NCBI GenBank assembly: GCA_934747805.1
Contig: CAKVHC010000002.1
Span: 1 to 64,000 of the forward strand
Direction of reading: 5' to 3'
Source: an uncultured Clostridia bacterium
Lineage (GTDB): Bacteria; Bacillota; Clostridia; Christensenellales; UBA1242
Length of the DNA stretch: 64,000 nucleotides
The translations under genes were made by a program, and so were the position numbers. Shown here one piece after another: positions 45,240 to 56,991 of the stretch. Positions within the stretch are counted from its first letter, which is position 1, and the number at the start of each line of letters is the position of its first letter. Under the pieces are notes generated by a model. That model saw nothing but the letters and a program-made list of their open reading frames with translations. It was not told where the DNA came from and searched no databases.

Positions 45240-45761
45240 ATGGAATACAAACTCTGTCATGAAAATTGGAGTCAATTCGATTTTCTAATCAACAACTTTT
45301 ACGAAATCGTGGAATACAAACGTGGACGTGGTGTGTATGGCGACAGAATCATTTTGCGCCGCCCACGCAATCCACAATCCGTGTTCGCCACTCCGGACAA
45401 GCAGTACGATTTTTACTACCTTGACGCACACAACACCAAAGAGTTGCCACGCACCACAGCCGAAAAGATTGTGCTCATCACCAAGTTCGTTTGCGACCCA
45501 CAGGCAATGACCCAAATAATTCGTGCCGACGACGCCAACGTCATCAATTGGTCAATTAACTTGCGTAAAAATATTCGTTTGGCGAAATCTATCGACTACA
45601 ACACTCTTAACGACATTTTGGTGGGGCAATATCACAAATTGTCAAACGAATTTTTGGCAAAACTGCACGCTCACCGACAAAAACAATACTTGCTGGCTAG
45701 CAGTGAAGCACTCGGTTTAGTTAGTCCAGAATTCGCCAACAATCAGATTAATGTTTTATAA
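45240..45761 (+). CDS. Unknown protein cotranscribed with the HicB-like gene
   Basis: 173 residues without signal or TM segment. It is basic and aromatic in the first half (VEYKRGRGVYGDRIILRRPRNPQSVF), and the second half is helical (NLRKNIRLAKSIDYNTLNDIL, LAKLHAHRQKQYLLASSEALG). GAGGTGAGCG precedes the ATG. Being in an operon with a HicB-like antitoxin makes a toxin or RNA-binding role conceivable, but no known toxin motif is visible. Twice the size of HicA and lacking its G-S-H-x-x-(F/Y) motif. Confidence 0.65.
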   Translation: MEYKLCHENWSQFDFLINNFYEIVEYKRGRGVYGDRIILRRPRNPQSVFATPDKQYDFYYLDAHNTKELPRTTAEKIVLITKFVCDPQAMTQIIRADDANVINWSINLRKNIRLAKSIDYNTLNDILVGQYHKLSNEFLAKLHAHRQKQYLLASSEALGLVSPEFANNQINVL

Positions 45762-45787
45762 AAGACACACACTTTGTGTCTTTTTTA
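45760..45787 (+). terminator. Intrinsic terminator
   Basis: AAAAGACACA, loop, TGTGTCTTTTTT. Confidence 0.85.
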
Positions 45788-45861
45788 TTTTTTTATTCAA
45801 ATTCACTTGCTTAAAACTTATATTTTACGTTAAACTATATGTAATAAAAGGAGTATAACAA

Positions 45862-48568
45862 ATGAATTACAATCATGAAAGTCGCAGACTGAAGATCGTA
45901 ATGTGGATACTAGTAGGGCTATTAATACTCAGTATCACCGGAGTCAGTCTGTGGTTCGCACTGTCATTACGTACTCCGTCCGAGACACTCAACTCCGTGA
46001 ACATAGGCTCACGAATCACGGGGGGGGGGCTTCAAAAGTAATATAACCAACGCTGACGTCTGGGACGGTACAACCTCGACCAATTGGTCGGGTAGCGGCA
46101 CGTCATCTAGTCCATATCTTATCGGCACCGCTAGTCAACTGGCAGGGCTTGCGACCAATGTTAACGGTGGCACTAATTATGCGGGTAAATATTTTAAGTT
46201 GACCAGCAATTTGGACATGGCAGGCGAGGGATATAGCTATAGTACTGGCACCACAACATTACCTTACTCTCAGTACGGCAGCTATAAAGTAGGTGACACG
46301 TTTACAAACGGCTATTACACATACACAGTTACTAGCAAGTCTTATCCTAAAGAGGGCACAACCAAGACGTACTATTTATATTGGGATTATGGCTTTAATT
46401 ACGCATCGGAAGATGGCAGCATTTCTCAAGAACCTGAATACAGTATTGGTGATTATATATTAAATTATAACACTGAAAAAGTAGAAGTATTGCAGGTCTA
46501 CGATGCAGCTGAAGAAAAAGAATATACCACTGACTATGGCACATCCACCACCACAGGATATTATTTGAATGATCCGCAAGAAGTTTCAGGAAGTAATATA
46601 AGCTTTACAGGCTATAATGAATTAATTCACAACGCTGAAATCGATGATTATAGCCAAGATTTAACTAATTCTGTTTTCTACAATGATCAATACTTTTGGA
46701 TATATTATGTCAAGGCAACCATAGTAGAAGGTTATTCCGCCGGCAGCGTTACATGTAAATATGTTTATTCCAAAGGTAAAGCATTCACTTCAATCGGAAA
46801 TAGCTCTACTAATTATTTTGCAGGTAATTTTGATGGTGATGGGTATACAATTGGCAATATTGCGTTACTCAACAAAACGGGTGCAATAGGTTTGTTCGGT
46901 TATGTTCAATCACAGACTAGTAAAGTGACGTTTAAAAATTTAAACATAGTTTACGACTATAGTGCCAAGTACGACGACGCATTGTTTGGCGGCTTGTGTG
47001 GAACGATAACGGCGGCTAGTAATGCTAATGTTGATATAGAAAATGTAAATGTTACTTTTAATACTTCCACAACATTTACTGGAAAATCTTATATCGGCGG
47101 CCTTGTGGGGAAGATAGAAGAATCCACATCTGCAAGGAGAGTGAATATCTCAAAATGCACTACGCCTAAGTTTAATGCGTCAACAAGCGGAAGTAATATT
47201 TCTGAGCTATATTTTGGTGGAATTTTAGCATATGGTTACAATGTAAATATCTCCGAGTGTAGCTCAGCAGCAACAATCTCAACGTCCGCAACACTTGTTA
47301 AATATTTGGGTGGCATTGCAGGGTGTTTGAGATCAAGTTGCAACGTGGCTGATTGCTATTTTAATGGTTCATTAGATACAACAAGTTCGCACAGAGGAAC
47401 AGGATACGGTTATTATGTTGGTGGCATAGTGGCATATATCGGTGCCTCTCCAACATGTGTTATAAGCAACAATCTTTTCCAAGGCAAAATTACATATTAT
47501 TCCACTGCGACGAAAACGGAGGCTAATAGTGGAACATCAACTGGTTACTGGGCACCATGCGAAAGTATTGGTGGCATAGTTGGCGGTTTCTATTGTGATG
47601 ATGACAATTCTCCAACAGTGACAGTTATACACAATATAGCTAACGGCAGTTTGAAAAATCGTAGGTCGTCAAGTCTTTACGATATGGCTGGTGGCGTAGT
47701 TGGAGGAAAGCACGCACCAAATTCAATTAGTGAGAATGTGTACAATTCGGCGAAGATGACATTGACGAATAATTCTGAAACACCAGCCTTTTCTACAACA
47801 GGAGCGACAGCTGATGCTGACGTAAAATCGCTTTCTACTTATATTTCTTGGACGGACTTTAGCACTCACTGGTCTATAAACGACAAGCTCAACAATGGCT
47901 ACCCAATGCTTGCGGCATTTATTCCAATGGCGTTGGTTACAGGTTTTGAGGGCGACGGCAATTCGAACTCACCATATCTCATAAACACTCAAGCAGACAT
48001 GATTGGTTTTGCAAACTATTACAACAACAACGCAAAGATACAATCGGGCGTTTATTGGAAACTAAATGCCGATATTGATATGGCAAAAGATGCTAGCAAC
48101 GTTCTCATACACTTTACTCCAGTTTGCTATGGCAAATCATTCGACGGATATTTCGATGGCAATAGCAAAACAATCAGCAATATACTCATTGATGACCAAT
48201 ATCAATATGCGGGGCTGTTCGGCACCATTGCCAGCGGAAGCTACATTAAAAATTTGACTGTAACAGGCAATATCTTTTGGGACGAAGCTTACGCTGTTGG
48301 TGGTGTTGCTGGCCGTGTGCTTGCTGGCGGATATTTGCAAAACTGCACATTCAATGGCAGTATTATTGGCGTGCTTAACACCAAATCAGCCACAGAATGT
48401 AATGGCGTGGTTGGCAGGTACGAAATAAATGGAGCAATAGATTGTACAGCAACCTATATCGACCTAAAGTATGCCCAGATTGGTGGAACAGCGACCGCTC
48501 CGTCATACACATATTACTTGTATGATTGGGCTCAAATAACCACGTATTTGTACAACAAGGCAAATTAA
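45862..48568 (+). CDS. GLUG-repeat surface protein, frame interrupted at a ten-G tract (putative phase-variable gene)
   Basis: The gene starts at ATG 45862 with AAAGGAG upstream. It encodes a signal anchor (about residues 13-35: IVMWILVGLLILSITGVSLWF) and reaches the G10 tract at 46020-46029, after which the frame stops at 46039-46041. Dropping one G restores a continuous protein of about 901 residues, continuing GGGFKSNITNADVWDGTTST. The mature part carries the block SGSGTSSSPYLIGTASQLAG, repeated as GDGNSNSPYLINTQADMIG near 47950. At least nine GLUG-type motifs follow (GLFGYV, GGLVGKI, GGILAYG, GGIAGCL, GGIVAYI, GGIVGGF, GGVVGGK, GLFGTI, GGVAGRV). The downstream part is intact, so the gene is either switched off by slippage or affected by an assembly error. 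An adhesin role is inferred. Confidence 0.82.
46020..46029 (+). repeat. Poly-G tract of ten
   Basis: Ten consecutive G in an otherwise AT-rich gene, positioned after codon 52 and exactly where the frame breaks. It is the only G-run of this size I see in the window. Confidence 0.95.
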
Positions 48569-48595
48569 AAAGGACTCGCAAGAGTTCTTTTTTTG
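48567..48595 (+). terminator. Intrinsic terminator
   Basis: AAAAAGGACTC-GCAA-GAGTTCTTTTTTT. Confidence 0.85.
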
Positions 48596-48710
48596 TGCAT
48601 TCTATCGTTAGACTTTGAGTCTTATTGCCAAGCGAAAAAACTAAAGCATATTTTGACTGTAATTGTGTGCAAGAAGGCTGAATTTTTGGCAATAATTTGT
48701 CAAAAACTGG

Positions 48711-48739
48711 TTGACACTAGGGTCGGTTAAGTGTATAAT
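48711..48739 (+). promoter_or_regulatory. Promoter of the str operon
   Basis: TTGACA 48711-48716, a 17-bp spacer and TATAAT 48734-48739; full consensus, as expected for ribosomal protein genes. Confidence 0.88.
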
Positions 48740-48812
48740 AACTCTGTTATATAGTGAAATATGCTGCTTTGCACTATGTAAAGAGGTTGCAAAAATTTTA
48801 CAAGGAGGAAAT

Positions 48813-49184
48813 ATGCCTACAATTAATCAGTTGGTAAGAAAGCCTAGAAAGAAGCAAACAGTTAAGAGTAAATCAGAGTTGTTGAAGGCTTGCCCACAAA
48901 AACGTGGTGTGTGCCTTTCAGTTACTACTACTACACCTAAAAAACCTAACTCAGCTATGCGTAAGATTGCACGTGTTAAACTTTCAAACAAGGCTGAGAC
49001 TACATGCTATATCCCAGGCGAAGGACACAACTTGCAAGAGCACAGTGTCGTACTCGTTCGTGGTGGTAAAGTGAAAGACTTGCCAGGCGTACGTTATCAC
49101 ATTGTTCGTGGTTCTTTGGATACTGCGGGCGTTGCTAAACGTAAACAAGGTAGAAGTCGTTACGGCGCTAAGAAATCTAAATAA
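48813..49184 (+). CDS. rpsL: 30S ribosomal protein S12
   Basis: 123 residues from ATG 48813, with AAGGAGGAAAT upstream; the open frame before it crosses the promoter. It has the conserved [13 protein letters not shown] start, [19 protein letters not shown] (streptomycin-binding region, Lys conserved) and [16 protein letters not shown]. First gene of rpsL-rpsG-fusA. Confidence 0.97.
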   Translation: MPTINQLVRKPRKKQTVKSKSELLKACPQKRGVCLSVTTTTPKKPNSAMRKIARVKLSNKAETTCYIPGEGHNLQEHSVVLVRGGKVKDLPGVRYHIVRGSLDTAGVAKRKQGRSRYGAKKSK

Positions 49185-49215
49185 TGCGTCAATAAAAAAA
49201 ATATAAGGAGAAATT

Positions 49216-49686
49216 ATGTCTAGAAGAAATGCGGCAGAAATTAGAGAAGTACTTCCAGACCCAGTCTACAACAGCACAGTTGTTACTAAAGTTGTCAACC
49301 AAGTTATGCTAGATGGTAAGAAGGGTGTTGCTCAACGTATTGTTTATGGCGCTATGGAAGAAGCCGGCAAAAAGTTGGAAAAAGACCCACTCGAAGTATT
49401 TAACACTGCTATTGAAAATATTAAACCTAAACTTGAAACAAAGGCTCGTCGTGTAGGCGGAGCTACATATCAAGTTCCTATGGAAATCAGACCAGCACGT
49501 CAACAAACATTGGCAATCCGCTGGCTCGTTATGTTCGCTCGTAAACGTAGTGAACGTACAATGGACGAAAAATTGGCAAATGAATTGGTTGATGCTTGCA
49601 ACCTAACAGGTGGCGCAGTTAAGAAGCGTGATGAAATGCACCGTACTGCAGAAGCAAACAAGGCATTTGCTCACTTCAAATGGTAA
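49216..49686 (+). CDS. rpsG: 30S ribosomal protein S7
   Basis: 156 residues, normal length. [41 protein letters not shown] and [20 protein letters not shown] are conserved S7 blocks that bind the 3' major domain of 16S rRNA. AAGGAG precedes the ATG. Confidence 0.97.
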   Translation: MSRRNAAEIREVLPDPVYNSTVVTKVVNQVMLDGKKGVAQRIVYGAMEEAGKKLEKDPLEVFNTAIENIKPKLETKARRVGGATYQVPMEIRPARQQTLAIRWLVMFARKRSERTMDEKLANELVDACNLTGGAVKKRDEMHRTAEANKAFAHFKW

Positions 49687-49698
49687 TCAGGAGTATAT

Positions 49699-51789
49699 AT
49701 GGAAAGACAAGTCCCACTCGAATTATGTAGAAATATCGGTATCATGGCTCACATCGATGCTGGTAAGACTACCACAACAGAGCGTATTTTGTATTACACA
49801 GGTAAAGTTCACAAGATTGGTGAAGTTCACGACGGTCAAGCTACTATGGACTGGATGGTTCAAGAGCAAGAACGTGGTATTACAATCACTTCTGCTTGTA
49901 CTACTTGTAAGTGGAAAAACCACAAAATCAACATTATTGATACCCCAGGACACGTTGACTTTACAGTCGAAGTTGAACGCAGTTTGAAAGTTTTGGACGG
50001 CGCCGTTGCAGTTTTCTGCGCACGTAGTGGTGTTCAAGCACAATCCGAAACAGTTTGGCGTCAGGCTAACGAGTACAAAGTTCCTCGTATTTGCTATGTC
50101 AACAAAATGGATATGAACGACGCCAATTTCTTGCGTGCCGTTGACCAAATGAAAAAGAACCTTAAGGCTAACGCTGTACCTATTCAGTTGCCTATCGGTT
50201 CTGCTGACACTTTTGTTGGTATTGTTGACCTTATCAAGATGAATGCCATCTATTATATGGATGATATGGGCAATCAAGAAGAAATTCGTGAAATCCCTGA
50301 CGACATGAAAGATTTGGCTAACCAATATCGTACAAATTTGATTGAAGCAATCGCTGAAACAGACGATGCTTTGATGGAAAAATATTTCAGTGGTGAAGAA
50401 TTCACTGAAGAAGAAATCCGCACTGCATTGCGTAAGGCAACTATTGAATTGAAAATTAACCCTGTACTTTGCGGTACATCATTCAAAAACAAGGGCGTTA
50501 AGGAATTGTTGGACGCAGTAGTTTACTACATGCCATCTCCAATCGACATTCCTGCTATCCGTGGTTTCTTGCCAGGTCACGAAGAAGAGGGCTTGACAGA
50601 AGTCCGCAACAGCGACGACAAAGAGCCATTCTCAGCATTGGCATTCAAAGTCGCTACTGACCCATACGTTGGTCGTATCACTTATGTACGTGTTTACAGT
50701 GGTACACTCGTTGCTGGTTCATACGTTATGAATTCCAGCAAGAACAAGAAAGAAAGAATTGGACGTATTCTTCAAATGCATGCTAACCACCGTGAAGATA
50801 TTGATGAATTGTTCGCTGGTGACATCGCAGCCGTTGTCGGCTTGAAAGATACTACTACTGGTAACACCCTTTGCGATGAAGAACACCCAGTAATTTTGGA
50901 ATCTATGAAATTCCCTGAACCAGTTATCCGTGTTGCAATCGAACCAAAGAGCAAAGCAGCCCAAGAAAAGATGGCAATCGCACTTGGTAAGTTGGCAGAA
51001 GAAGACCCAACTTTCAAGCGCTACACTGACGAAGAAACTGGTCAAACAATTATCGCCGGAATGGGCGAGTTGCACTTGGAAATCATTGTTGACCGACTCT
51101 TGCGTGAATTTAACGTAGAAGCCAATGTCGGCAGACCACAAGTTGCTTACAAAGAAACAATCAAGAACCGTGCCGAAGCCGAAGGCAAGTACATCAAACA
51201 ATCTGGTGGTAAAGGTCAATATGGTCATTGTAAGATTATTATCGAACCACTTGAAAGAGGCGAAGGTTACAAATTTGAAAACAAAATCGTTGGTGGTGCT
51301 ATTCCTAAGGAATATATTCAACCAATTGACGACGGTATTCAAGAAGCCAAGAACAGCGGTATCGTAGCTGGCTATGAAACAATCGACTTCAAAGTTACTT
51401 TGGTCGATGGTTCATACCACGAAGTCGATTCAAGCGAAATGGCATTTAAGATTGCCGGCAGTTTGGCATTCAAAGACGGTTGCCAAAAGGCTGGTGCAGT
51501 ATTGCTTGAACCTATGATGAAAGTTCAAGTTGACATTCCTGACGACTATCTAGGCGCAGTAATGGGCAACATCACTTCTCGTCGTGGCGTATTGCAAGGC
51601 ACTGACACTATGGCTAGTGCAACTCGTGTTAACGCACTTGTTCCACTTTCAGAAATGTTCGGTTACGCAACTGACTTGCGTAGTGTAACTCAAGGTCGTG
51701 GCAACTATACTATGACTTTCTCACACTATCAAGAAGTTCCTAAGTCTATCGCTGAAAAAATCATCGGCGAAAGAGCAAAACGCAACTAA
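49699..51789 (+). CDS. fusA: Elongation factor G
   Basis: Translocation GTPase, 696 residues. G1 is [15 protein letters not shown], the switch region contains RGITITSA, G3 is DTPGHVDF, and G4 is NKMD. Domains II-V follow, with [17 protein letters not shown] and the C-terminal [16 protein letters not shown]. Starts 12 bases after rpsG with AGGAG upstream. Confidence 0.97.
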   Translation: MERQVPLELCRNIGIMAHIDAGKTTTTERILYYTGKVHKIGEVHDGQATMDWMVQEQERGITITSACTTCKWKNHKINIIDTPGHVDFTVEVERSLKVLDGAVAVFCARSGVQAQSETVWRQANEYKVPRICYVNKMDMNDANFLRAVDQMKKNLKANAVPIQLPIGSADTFVGIVDLIKMNAIYYMDDMGNQEEIREIPDDMKDLANQYRTNLIEAIAETDDALMEKYFSGEEFTEEEIRTALRKATIELKINPVLCGTSFKNKGVKELLDAVVYYMPSPIDIPAIRGFLPGHEEEGLTEVRNSDDKEPFSALAFKVATDPYVGRITYVRVYSGTLVAGSYVMNSSKNKKERIGRILQMHANHREDIDELFAGDIAAVVGLKDTTTGNTLCDEEHPVILESMKFPEPVIRVAIEPKSKAAQEKMAIALGKLAEEDPTFKRYTDEETGQTIIAGMGELHLEIIVDRLLREFNVEANVGRPQVAYKETIKNRAEAEGKYIKQSGGKGQYGHCKIIIEPLERGEGYKFENKIVGGAIPKEYIQPIDDGIQEAKNSGIVAGYETIDFKVTLVDGSYHEVDSSEMAFKIAGSLAFKDGCQKAGAVLLEPMMKVQVDIPDDYLGAVMGNITSRRGVLQGTDTMASATRVNALVPLSEMFGYATDLRSVTQGRGNYTMTFSHYQEVPKSIAEKIIGERAKRN

Positions 51790-51870
51790 TTTTTGACAAA
51801 TTCTGTAATATAGCGAGCAAAGTTGTCTAATTTGGGCGGAAATAACTCGTCAAAATAATGGCAATTTTGC

Positions 51871-51899
51871 TTGACAATATTATAGAAAATGTATATAGT
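51871..51899 (+). promoter_or_regulatory. Promoter of tuf
   Basis: TTGACA 51871-51876, a 17-bp spacer and TATAGT 51894-51899; tuf therefore has its own promoter in addition to read-through from fusA. Confidence 0.82.
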
Positions 51900-51929
51900 T
51901 TAATTATAAATTCTAGGAGGATTAATATT

Positions 51930-53123
<1,194 letters not shown>

Positions 53124-53128
53124 TAAGC

Positions 53129-53159
53129 AAAAAAAGAAGTCGTTTGACTTCTTTTTTTT
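53129..53159 (+). terminator. Terminator of the str/tuf cluster
   Basis: AAAAAAAGAAGTC, short loop, GACTTCTTTTTTTT. Confidence 0.88.
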
Positions 53160-53220
53160 CATCTCTAAATGTTGGAATGTGTCGAAATTATGAGCTTTTG
53201 TTTTTTATCACACAAATCAG

Positions 53221-53250
53221 TTGACGACGGAGCAATTTTATTGGTATAAA
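53221..53250 (+). promoter_or_regulatory. Promoter of the 53292 lipoprotein
   Basis: TTGACG 53221-53226, an 18-bp spacer and TATAAA 53245-53250. Confidence 0.68.
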
Positions 53251-53291
53251 TAATTAAGTAGATAATAGTTCTACGAAAAAGGAGTAAGTTT

Positions 53292-54227
53292 ATGAATAAA
53301 AGAGTATTATTGACCGCACTTTGCACGACGGCGTTGCTCGTTCCAGTGGCTGCAGGATTCGCAGGCTGCAAAAAGGACAATGGATTAAACATTAATGCCA
53401 AAGATGTTTATGCAATTTCAGCATCGGCCAGTGCTAATTATCTGAGTCATTTGGACGGCACAAAGTCAACGAAGAGCGTTGCAAGTTTGTCGCTGGAAGT
53501 GGCAACCACACGCCCATCAGCAATCACAGACGCCAATGTGACTGGTATGACAAATTGCTTGGCTATGTTTGATAACTTTATTCAAGGTGGCGGTGTCAAT
53601 CAAACTACCAAGAAAAACGATGAAATGGGCGACCTAGGTGCTTATACATTCAAAATGACAATCACTACGCCAACAGGCAATGAGTCTATGACAATGTATT
53701 ACAACGAAACTGAAACAAAGACTGAGCGTGAGATAGAAGACGAGAAAGAAGAAGTAGAAGTGTCTTCAAAACTTGTTGGTGTTTTGGTTTTTGGCGACAA
53801 TCAGTATGATGTTACTGGCGAACGTGAATTTGAAAGCGAGGGCGATGAAACCGAAGCATCAATCGAATTTACGACCAAAAGTAAGGTTAATCCTTTAAAC
53901 TACATTGTAGTATCTCAATCAGTTGAAAACGAAACCGGCGAAACCGAAATTGAATATGAATACAAAATCTATCGTAATGGCGAACTTGTTCAAAAGACCG
54001 AAACCGAAATCGAAAATGAAAACGACAAATTTGAACTTGAATTCAAATTCAAAAACGGTGCTACACTTGAAAAGACCGTTTATAAAATGTACAAGGGTTC
54101 TGCTGAAAACTCATTCGTTATAAAATATACAATAGACGGCAGTACAGACACTATAAATGTAGTAAAGAGTGCAACAGGTTACACTTTCACATACTCAAAT
54201 GGCTACGTTGAAGAAATAAAGGCTTAA
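53292..54227 (+). CDS. Lipoprotein, unknown function, Glu/Lys-rich beta protein
   Basis: 311 residues. The lipoprotein signal ends in GFAGC with Cys26. The mature part begins with a helix (YAISASASANYLSHLDG) and continues as long alternating charged/hydrophobic strands, extremely rich in Glu, Lys and Thr (ETETKTEREIEDEKEEVEV). The repeated phrase ETEIE(Y/N)E appears twice. This composition is common in surface lipoproteins of gut Bacillota, but no domain is recognised. AAGGAG precedes the ATG. Possibly in one transcript with the next lipoprotein 62 bases downstream. Confidence 0.8.
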   Translation: MNKRVLLTALCTTALLVPVAAGFAGCKKDNGLNINAKDVYAISASASANYLSHLDGTKSTKSVASLSLEVATTRPSAITDANVTGMTNCLAMFDNFIQGGGVNQTTKKNDEMGDLGAYTFKMTITTPTGNESMTMYYNETETKTEREIEDEKEEVEVSSKLVGVLVFGDNQYDVTGEREFESEGDETEASIEFTTKSKVNPLNYIVVSQSVENETGETEIEYEYKIYRNGELVQKTETEIENENDKFELEFKFKNGATLEKTVYKMYKGSAENSFVIKYTIDGSTDTINVVKSATGYTFTYSNGYVEEIKA

Positions 54228-54289
54228 TTAGTACTATTTTCCTTTGATTTTTCTAATATTTTTATTATAATAATGATAAGGAGTATAGT

Positions 54290-55036
54290 ATGAAAAACAA
54301 AATTTGGATAAAAAGTCTTGTATTAGCATTATGTTTGATTATCCCAGCATTGTTTTTATCAGCATGCGGTAGCGACAACTCTTCTACTGGAGGAAACTCT
54401 TCTGGTGGCAACTCTTCTTCTGGAAACAACTACGCATGGGGCAAAACATTTACTTATCAAGGCACAACATTGAATGATTATGATTCATTCGGCGGTAATA
54501 ACGGTACGCCAAGAGCACAACTGTTAAAAGAGGAATTTGACAAGGGCAATTTAGACTTGGAAAATATAAATTTGTTTGGCAATCCGCAAGATTTGTCGAT
54601 TATTTACGAAAGCAAGTCAGCGGATGAATTCCTTGCTGATCTCACCAGCAGGATGGAGTCAAAATTGCTTACTTTGTGCAGGGATGTGACTATTGTTGTT
54701 GGCACAGAAGCCGAAAAGACAATCACAGTTAAAAACAAAACTTACACACTAGTTGAAGATGGAGAAGGCACAAATTTTTACAAATTGGTTGACGAAAATG
54801 CAGCCGATAGCTCAGTTCTATATCAAGGTATGATGTGCTCAATTTTAACGTCTGATGCCAGCGGCCAAGATCTAAAGTCTGGTCTTAATATATCTGTTTT
54901 TGATGGAGACATCGATGAAGTAATTATCAAGATTCCAACACTTACTAAAATTAATGATGGAACTGCTGAAACGGTTAATGACAGAAGTTTTATTTCAATC
55001 AGTTTAAAACCTTACTTTAATGAACTAGTCGGTTAA
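54290..55036 (+). CDS. Lipoprotein, unknown function
   Basis: 248 residues. The lipobox LSAC places the lipidated Cys at 26, followed by a Ser/Gly/Asn linker (SSTGGNSSGGNSSSGNN) and a globular domain from about 50. YAWGKTFTYQGTTLNDYDSF resembles the opening of small lipocalin- or NTF2-like surface domains, but the family is not identified. AAGGAG precedes the ATG. Terminator follows. Confidence 0.8.
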   Translation: MKNKIWIKSLVLALCLIIPALFLSACGSDNSSTGGNSSGGNSSSGNNYAWGKTFTYQGTTLNDYDSFGGNNGTPRAQLLKEEFDKGNLDLENINLFGNPQDLSIIYESKSADEFLADLTSRMESKLLTLCRDVTIVVGTEAEKTITVKNKTYTLVEDGEGTNFYKLVDENAADSSVLYQGMMCSILTSDASGQDLKSGLNISVFDGDIDEVIIKIPTLTKINDGTAETVNDRSFISISLKPYFNELVG

Positions 55037-55044
55037 TTGATTTT

Positions 55045-55080
55045 AAAAATGAGATTTGATTACAAAATCTCATTTTTTTT
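55045..55080 (+). terminator. Intrinsic terminator
   Basis: AAAAATGAGATTT, 6-base loop, AAATCTCATTTTTTTT. Confidence 0.88.
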
Positions 55081-55192
55081 GTGGCATTTTGTCAGTTAAT
55101 CGTTAGATTTTTAATTATTTTTACACATTATTAAAAATTTTGTTAAAAATCGATTGACAAATCAAAATAAATTATGCTAGCGTAAATTTGCT

Positions 55193-56182
55193 ATGTCTAT
55201 AATAAAATTTAATGGTGTATCGAAAGAATTCAAGATTTCTATTCGAGAAAAGGGTATTTTAGGGGCTATTAAGGGTTTATTTAAGAGAAAATACAAAATT
55301 GTAAAAGCTCTCAACAATGTGAGTTTTGAGATTGAAGAGGGCGACATTGTTGGCTATATCGGTCCGAACGGTGCTGGTAAGTCAACGACTATCAAGATTA
55401 TGAGCGGAATTCTCACGCCAACAACAAGTCAAGAGTGCGTGATAGACGGTTATGTGCCGTGGAAAGACCGCAAAAATTATGTCCGCAATATTGGTGTAGT
55501 ATTTGGGCAAAGGTCGCAATTATGGTGGGACGTGCCTGTCATTGAGAGTTTTGACTTGTTGAAGGACATTTACGGCATACCAGACGATGTGTACAAGCAG
55601 AATTTGGATTTGTTGACAGAGACACTTAATCTGAATGATCTTCTCATTCGACCATTGCGACAGTTGAGTTTGGGACAAAAAATGAAGTGCGAGCTTGCCG
55701 GTGCACTACTTCATAAACCAAAAATTCTATTCTTGGATGAGCCAACAATTGGTTTGGATGCTGTGACTAAACTTGCAGTGCGAGATTTTATTAAGTATAT
55801 AAACAAGGTGTGGGGCACAACGGTTATTTTGACCACACACGATATGAATGATATTGAAGCTTTGACCAACAAAATTATATTGATTGGTCGTGGCGAAATA
55901 TTGTACAATGGTAGTTTCAATGCAATAAAGGAAAAATATGGCTCGACAAAGACTATTCGAGTTGAGTTTTCCAACGCATATGACGACATCAGTCTTGACG
56001 GATACACAACCGTAAGTCACGACCGAAACACTGCCGTTCTGAAAAATAACGAAGGCACAACCTTCCATGCAAAAGATTTTATTGCCCAATTAAGTGAAAA
56101 ATACAACGTCGTTGACTTTTCAATTGAACCAATTAGCGTTGACGAAGTGCTTGCTGAACTTTATAAAGACTATAATTTATAG
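55193..56182 (+). CDS. ABC transporter ATP-binding protein (ABC-2 exporter type)
   Basis: 329 residues. Walker A is GPNGAGKSTTIKIMSG, the Q-loop region is GVVFGQRSQLWWDVPV, the signature is LSLGQKMKCELA, and Walker B is KILFLDEPTIGLD, with TTHDMNDIEAL as the H-loop. FGQRSQLWWDVP and the extended C-terminal domain are typical of the ATPase that pairs with two ABC2_membrane_6-type permeases. TTGACA at 55154-55159 with an extended -10 (TGCTAGCGT) leaves almost no leader before the ATG. Two permease genes follow directly. Confidence 0.92.
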   Translation: MSIIKFNGVSKEFKISIREKGILGAIKGLFKRKYKIVKALNNVSFEIEEGDIVGYIGPNGAGKSTTIKIMSGILTPTTSQECVIDGYVPWKDRKNYVRNIGVVFGQRSQLWWDVPVIESFDLLKDIYGIPDDVYKQNLDLLTETLNLNDLLIRPLRQLSLGQKMKCELAGALLHKPKILFLDEPTIGLDAVTKLAVRDFIKYINKVWGTTVILTTHDMNDIEALTNKIILIGRGEILYNGSFNAIKEKYGSTKTIRVEFSNAYDDISLDGYTTVSHDRNTAVLKNNEGTTFHAKDFIAQLSEKYNVVDFSIEPISVDEVLAELYKDYNL

Positions 56183-56192
56183 AGGAGAAAAT

Positions 56193-56990
56193 ATGGGGTC
56201 ATACATTGGTATTTTTAAAATGCAATTTAAGGGTGAATTGCAATATCGTGCTAAAGCACTGTCAGGTGTGGCAACTCAGTTCTTTTGGGGAATTATGTAC
56301 ATTTGCCTATATTCTGCCTTTATGAAGGACGGAATGGTGAATGGTTTCAACCTAACGCAAATGGCGTCTTACGTCTGGCTCGGTCAGGCGTTCTTTGCAC
56401 TTAGATATTTTGGCATTGGTAAAAATGTCAGCAGTGAGATTATTTCAGGCGATGTTTGTTACAAATATGTCCGACCAATCAATATCTACAACCTTTGGTA
56501 CGCAGAATATGCAGGCGAAAAATTGGCTGCCACACTGCTAAGATTTGCTCCAATTACATTAGTTGCATTCTGTCTGCCAAAAGGCTATGGACTTATGCTG
56601 CCAGTAAGTTTCACGGCATTTTTGTTATTTGTAATTTCACTAATATTAGGTCTTTTAATTTGCGTGGCGTTGTCAATGTTTGCCGTTAATTTAATATTTA
56701 AAACCATGATGCCAAAGGGCGCAACGCAAATCGTTTTAACAGTATGCGGATTGCTGGGTGGAATGTATATTCCTTTGCCACTTTTGCCACAAAGCGTGCA
56801 GAATGTCGTAAACTATTTGCCGTTTAGATTTGTGTCAGATCTGCCACTGAGAATATATATTGGCAGCATCTCTATAAAGCAATCACTCATATACATAAGC
56901 ATTTCGTTAGCGTGGCTTGTTGTGCTTGTCGCAATAGGAAAATTGCTGATGCATCGCTCAATCAAAAAGACAATTATTCAGGGAGGTTAG
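56193..56990 (+). CDS. ABC-2 type transporter permease, subunit 1
   Basis: 265 residues from ATG 56193, with GAGGAG upstream. It has six predicted helices. The N-terminal MQFKGELQYRAKALSGVATQFFWG and central SGDVCYKYVRPINIYNLWYA match ABC2_membrane_6 family permeases, as in viologen-exporter-like systems. Forms a heterodimer with the next gene's product, judged by family precedent and the 1-base gap. Confidence 0.85.
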   Translation: MGSYIGIFKMQFKGELQYRAKALSGVATQFFWGIMYICLYSAFMKDGMVNGFNLTQMASYVWLGQAFFALRYFGIGKNVSSEIISGDVCYKYVRPINIYNLWYAEYAGEKLAATLLRFAPITLVAFCLPKGYGLMLPVSFTAFLLFVISLILGLLICVALSMFAVNLIFKTMMPKGATQIVLTVCGLLGGMYIPLPLLPQSVQNVVNYLPFRFVSDLPLRIYIGSISIKQSLIYISISLAWLVVLVAIGKLLMHRSIKKTIIQGG

Positions 56991-56991
56991 A

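Noticed and set aside
45862..48568. Simple pseudogene interpretation of the GLUG-repeat gene
   Set aside because: The only lesion found is at the G10 tract and the remaining 2.5 kb is fully open, so ordinary decay is less likely than a switch or a homopolymer sequencing error; the latter remains possible.
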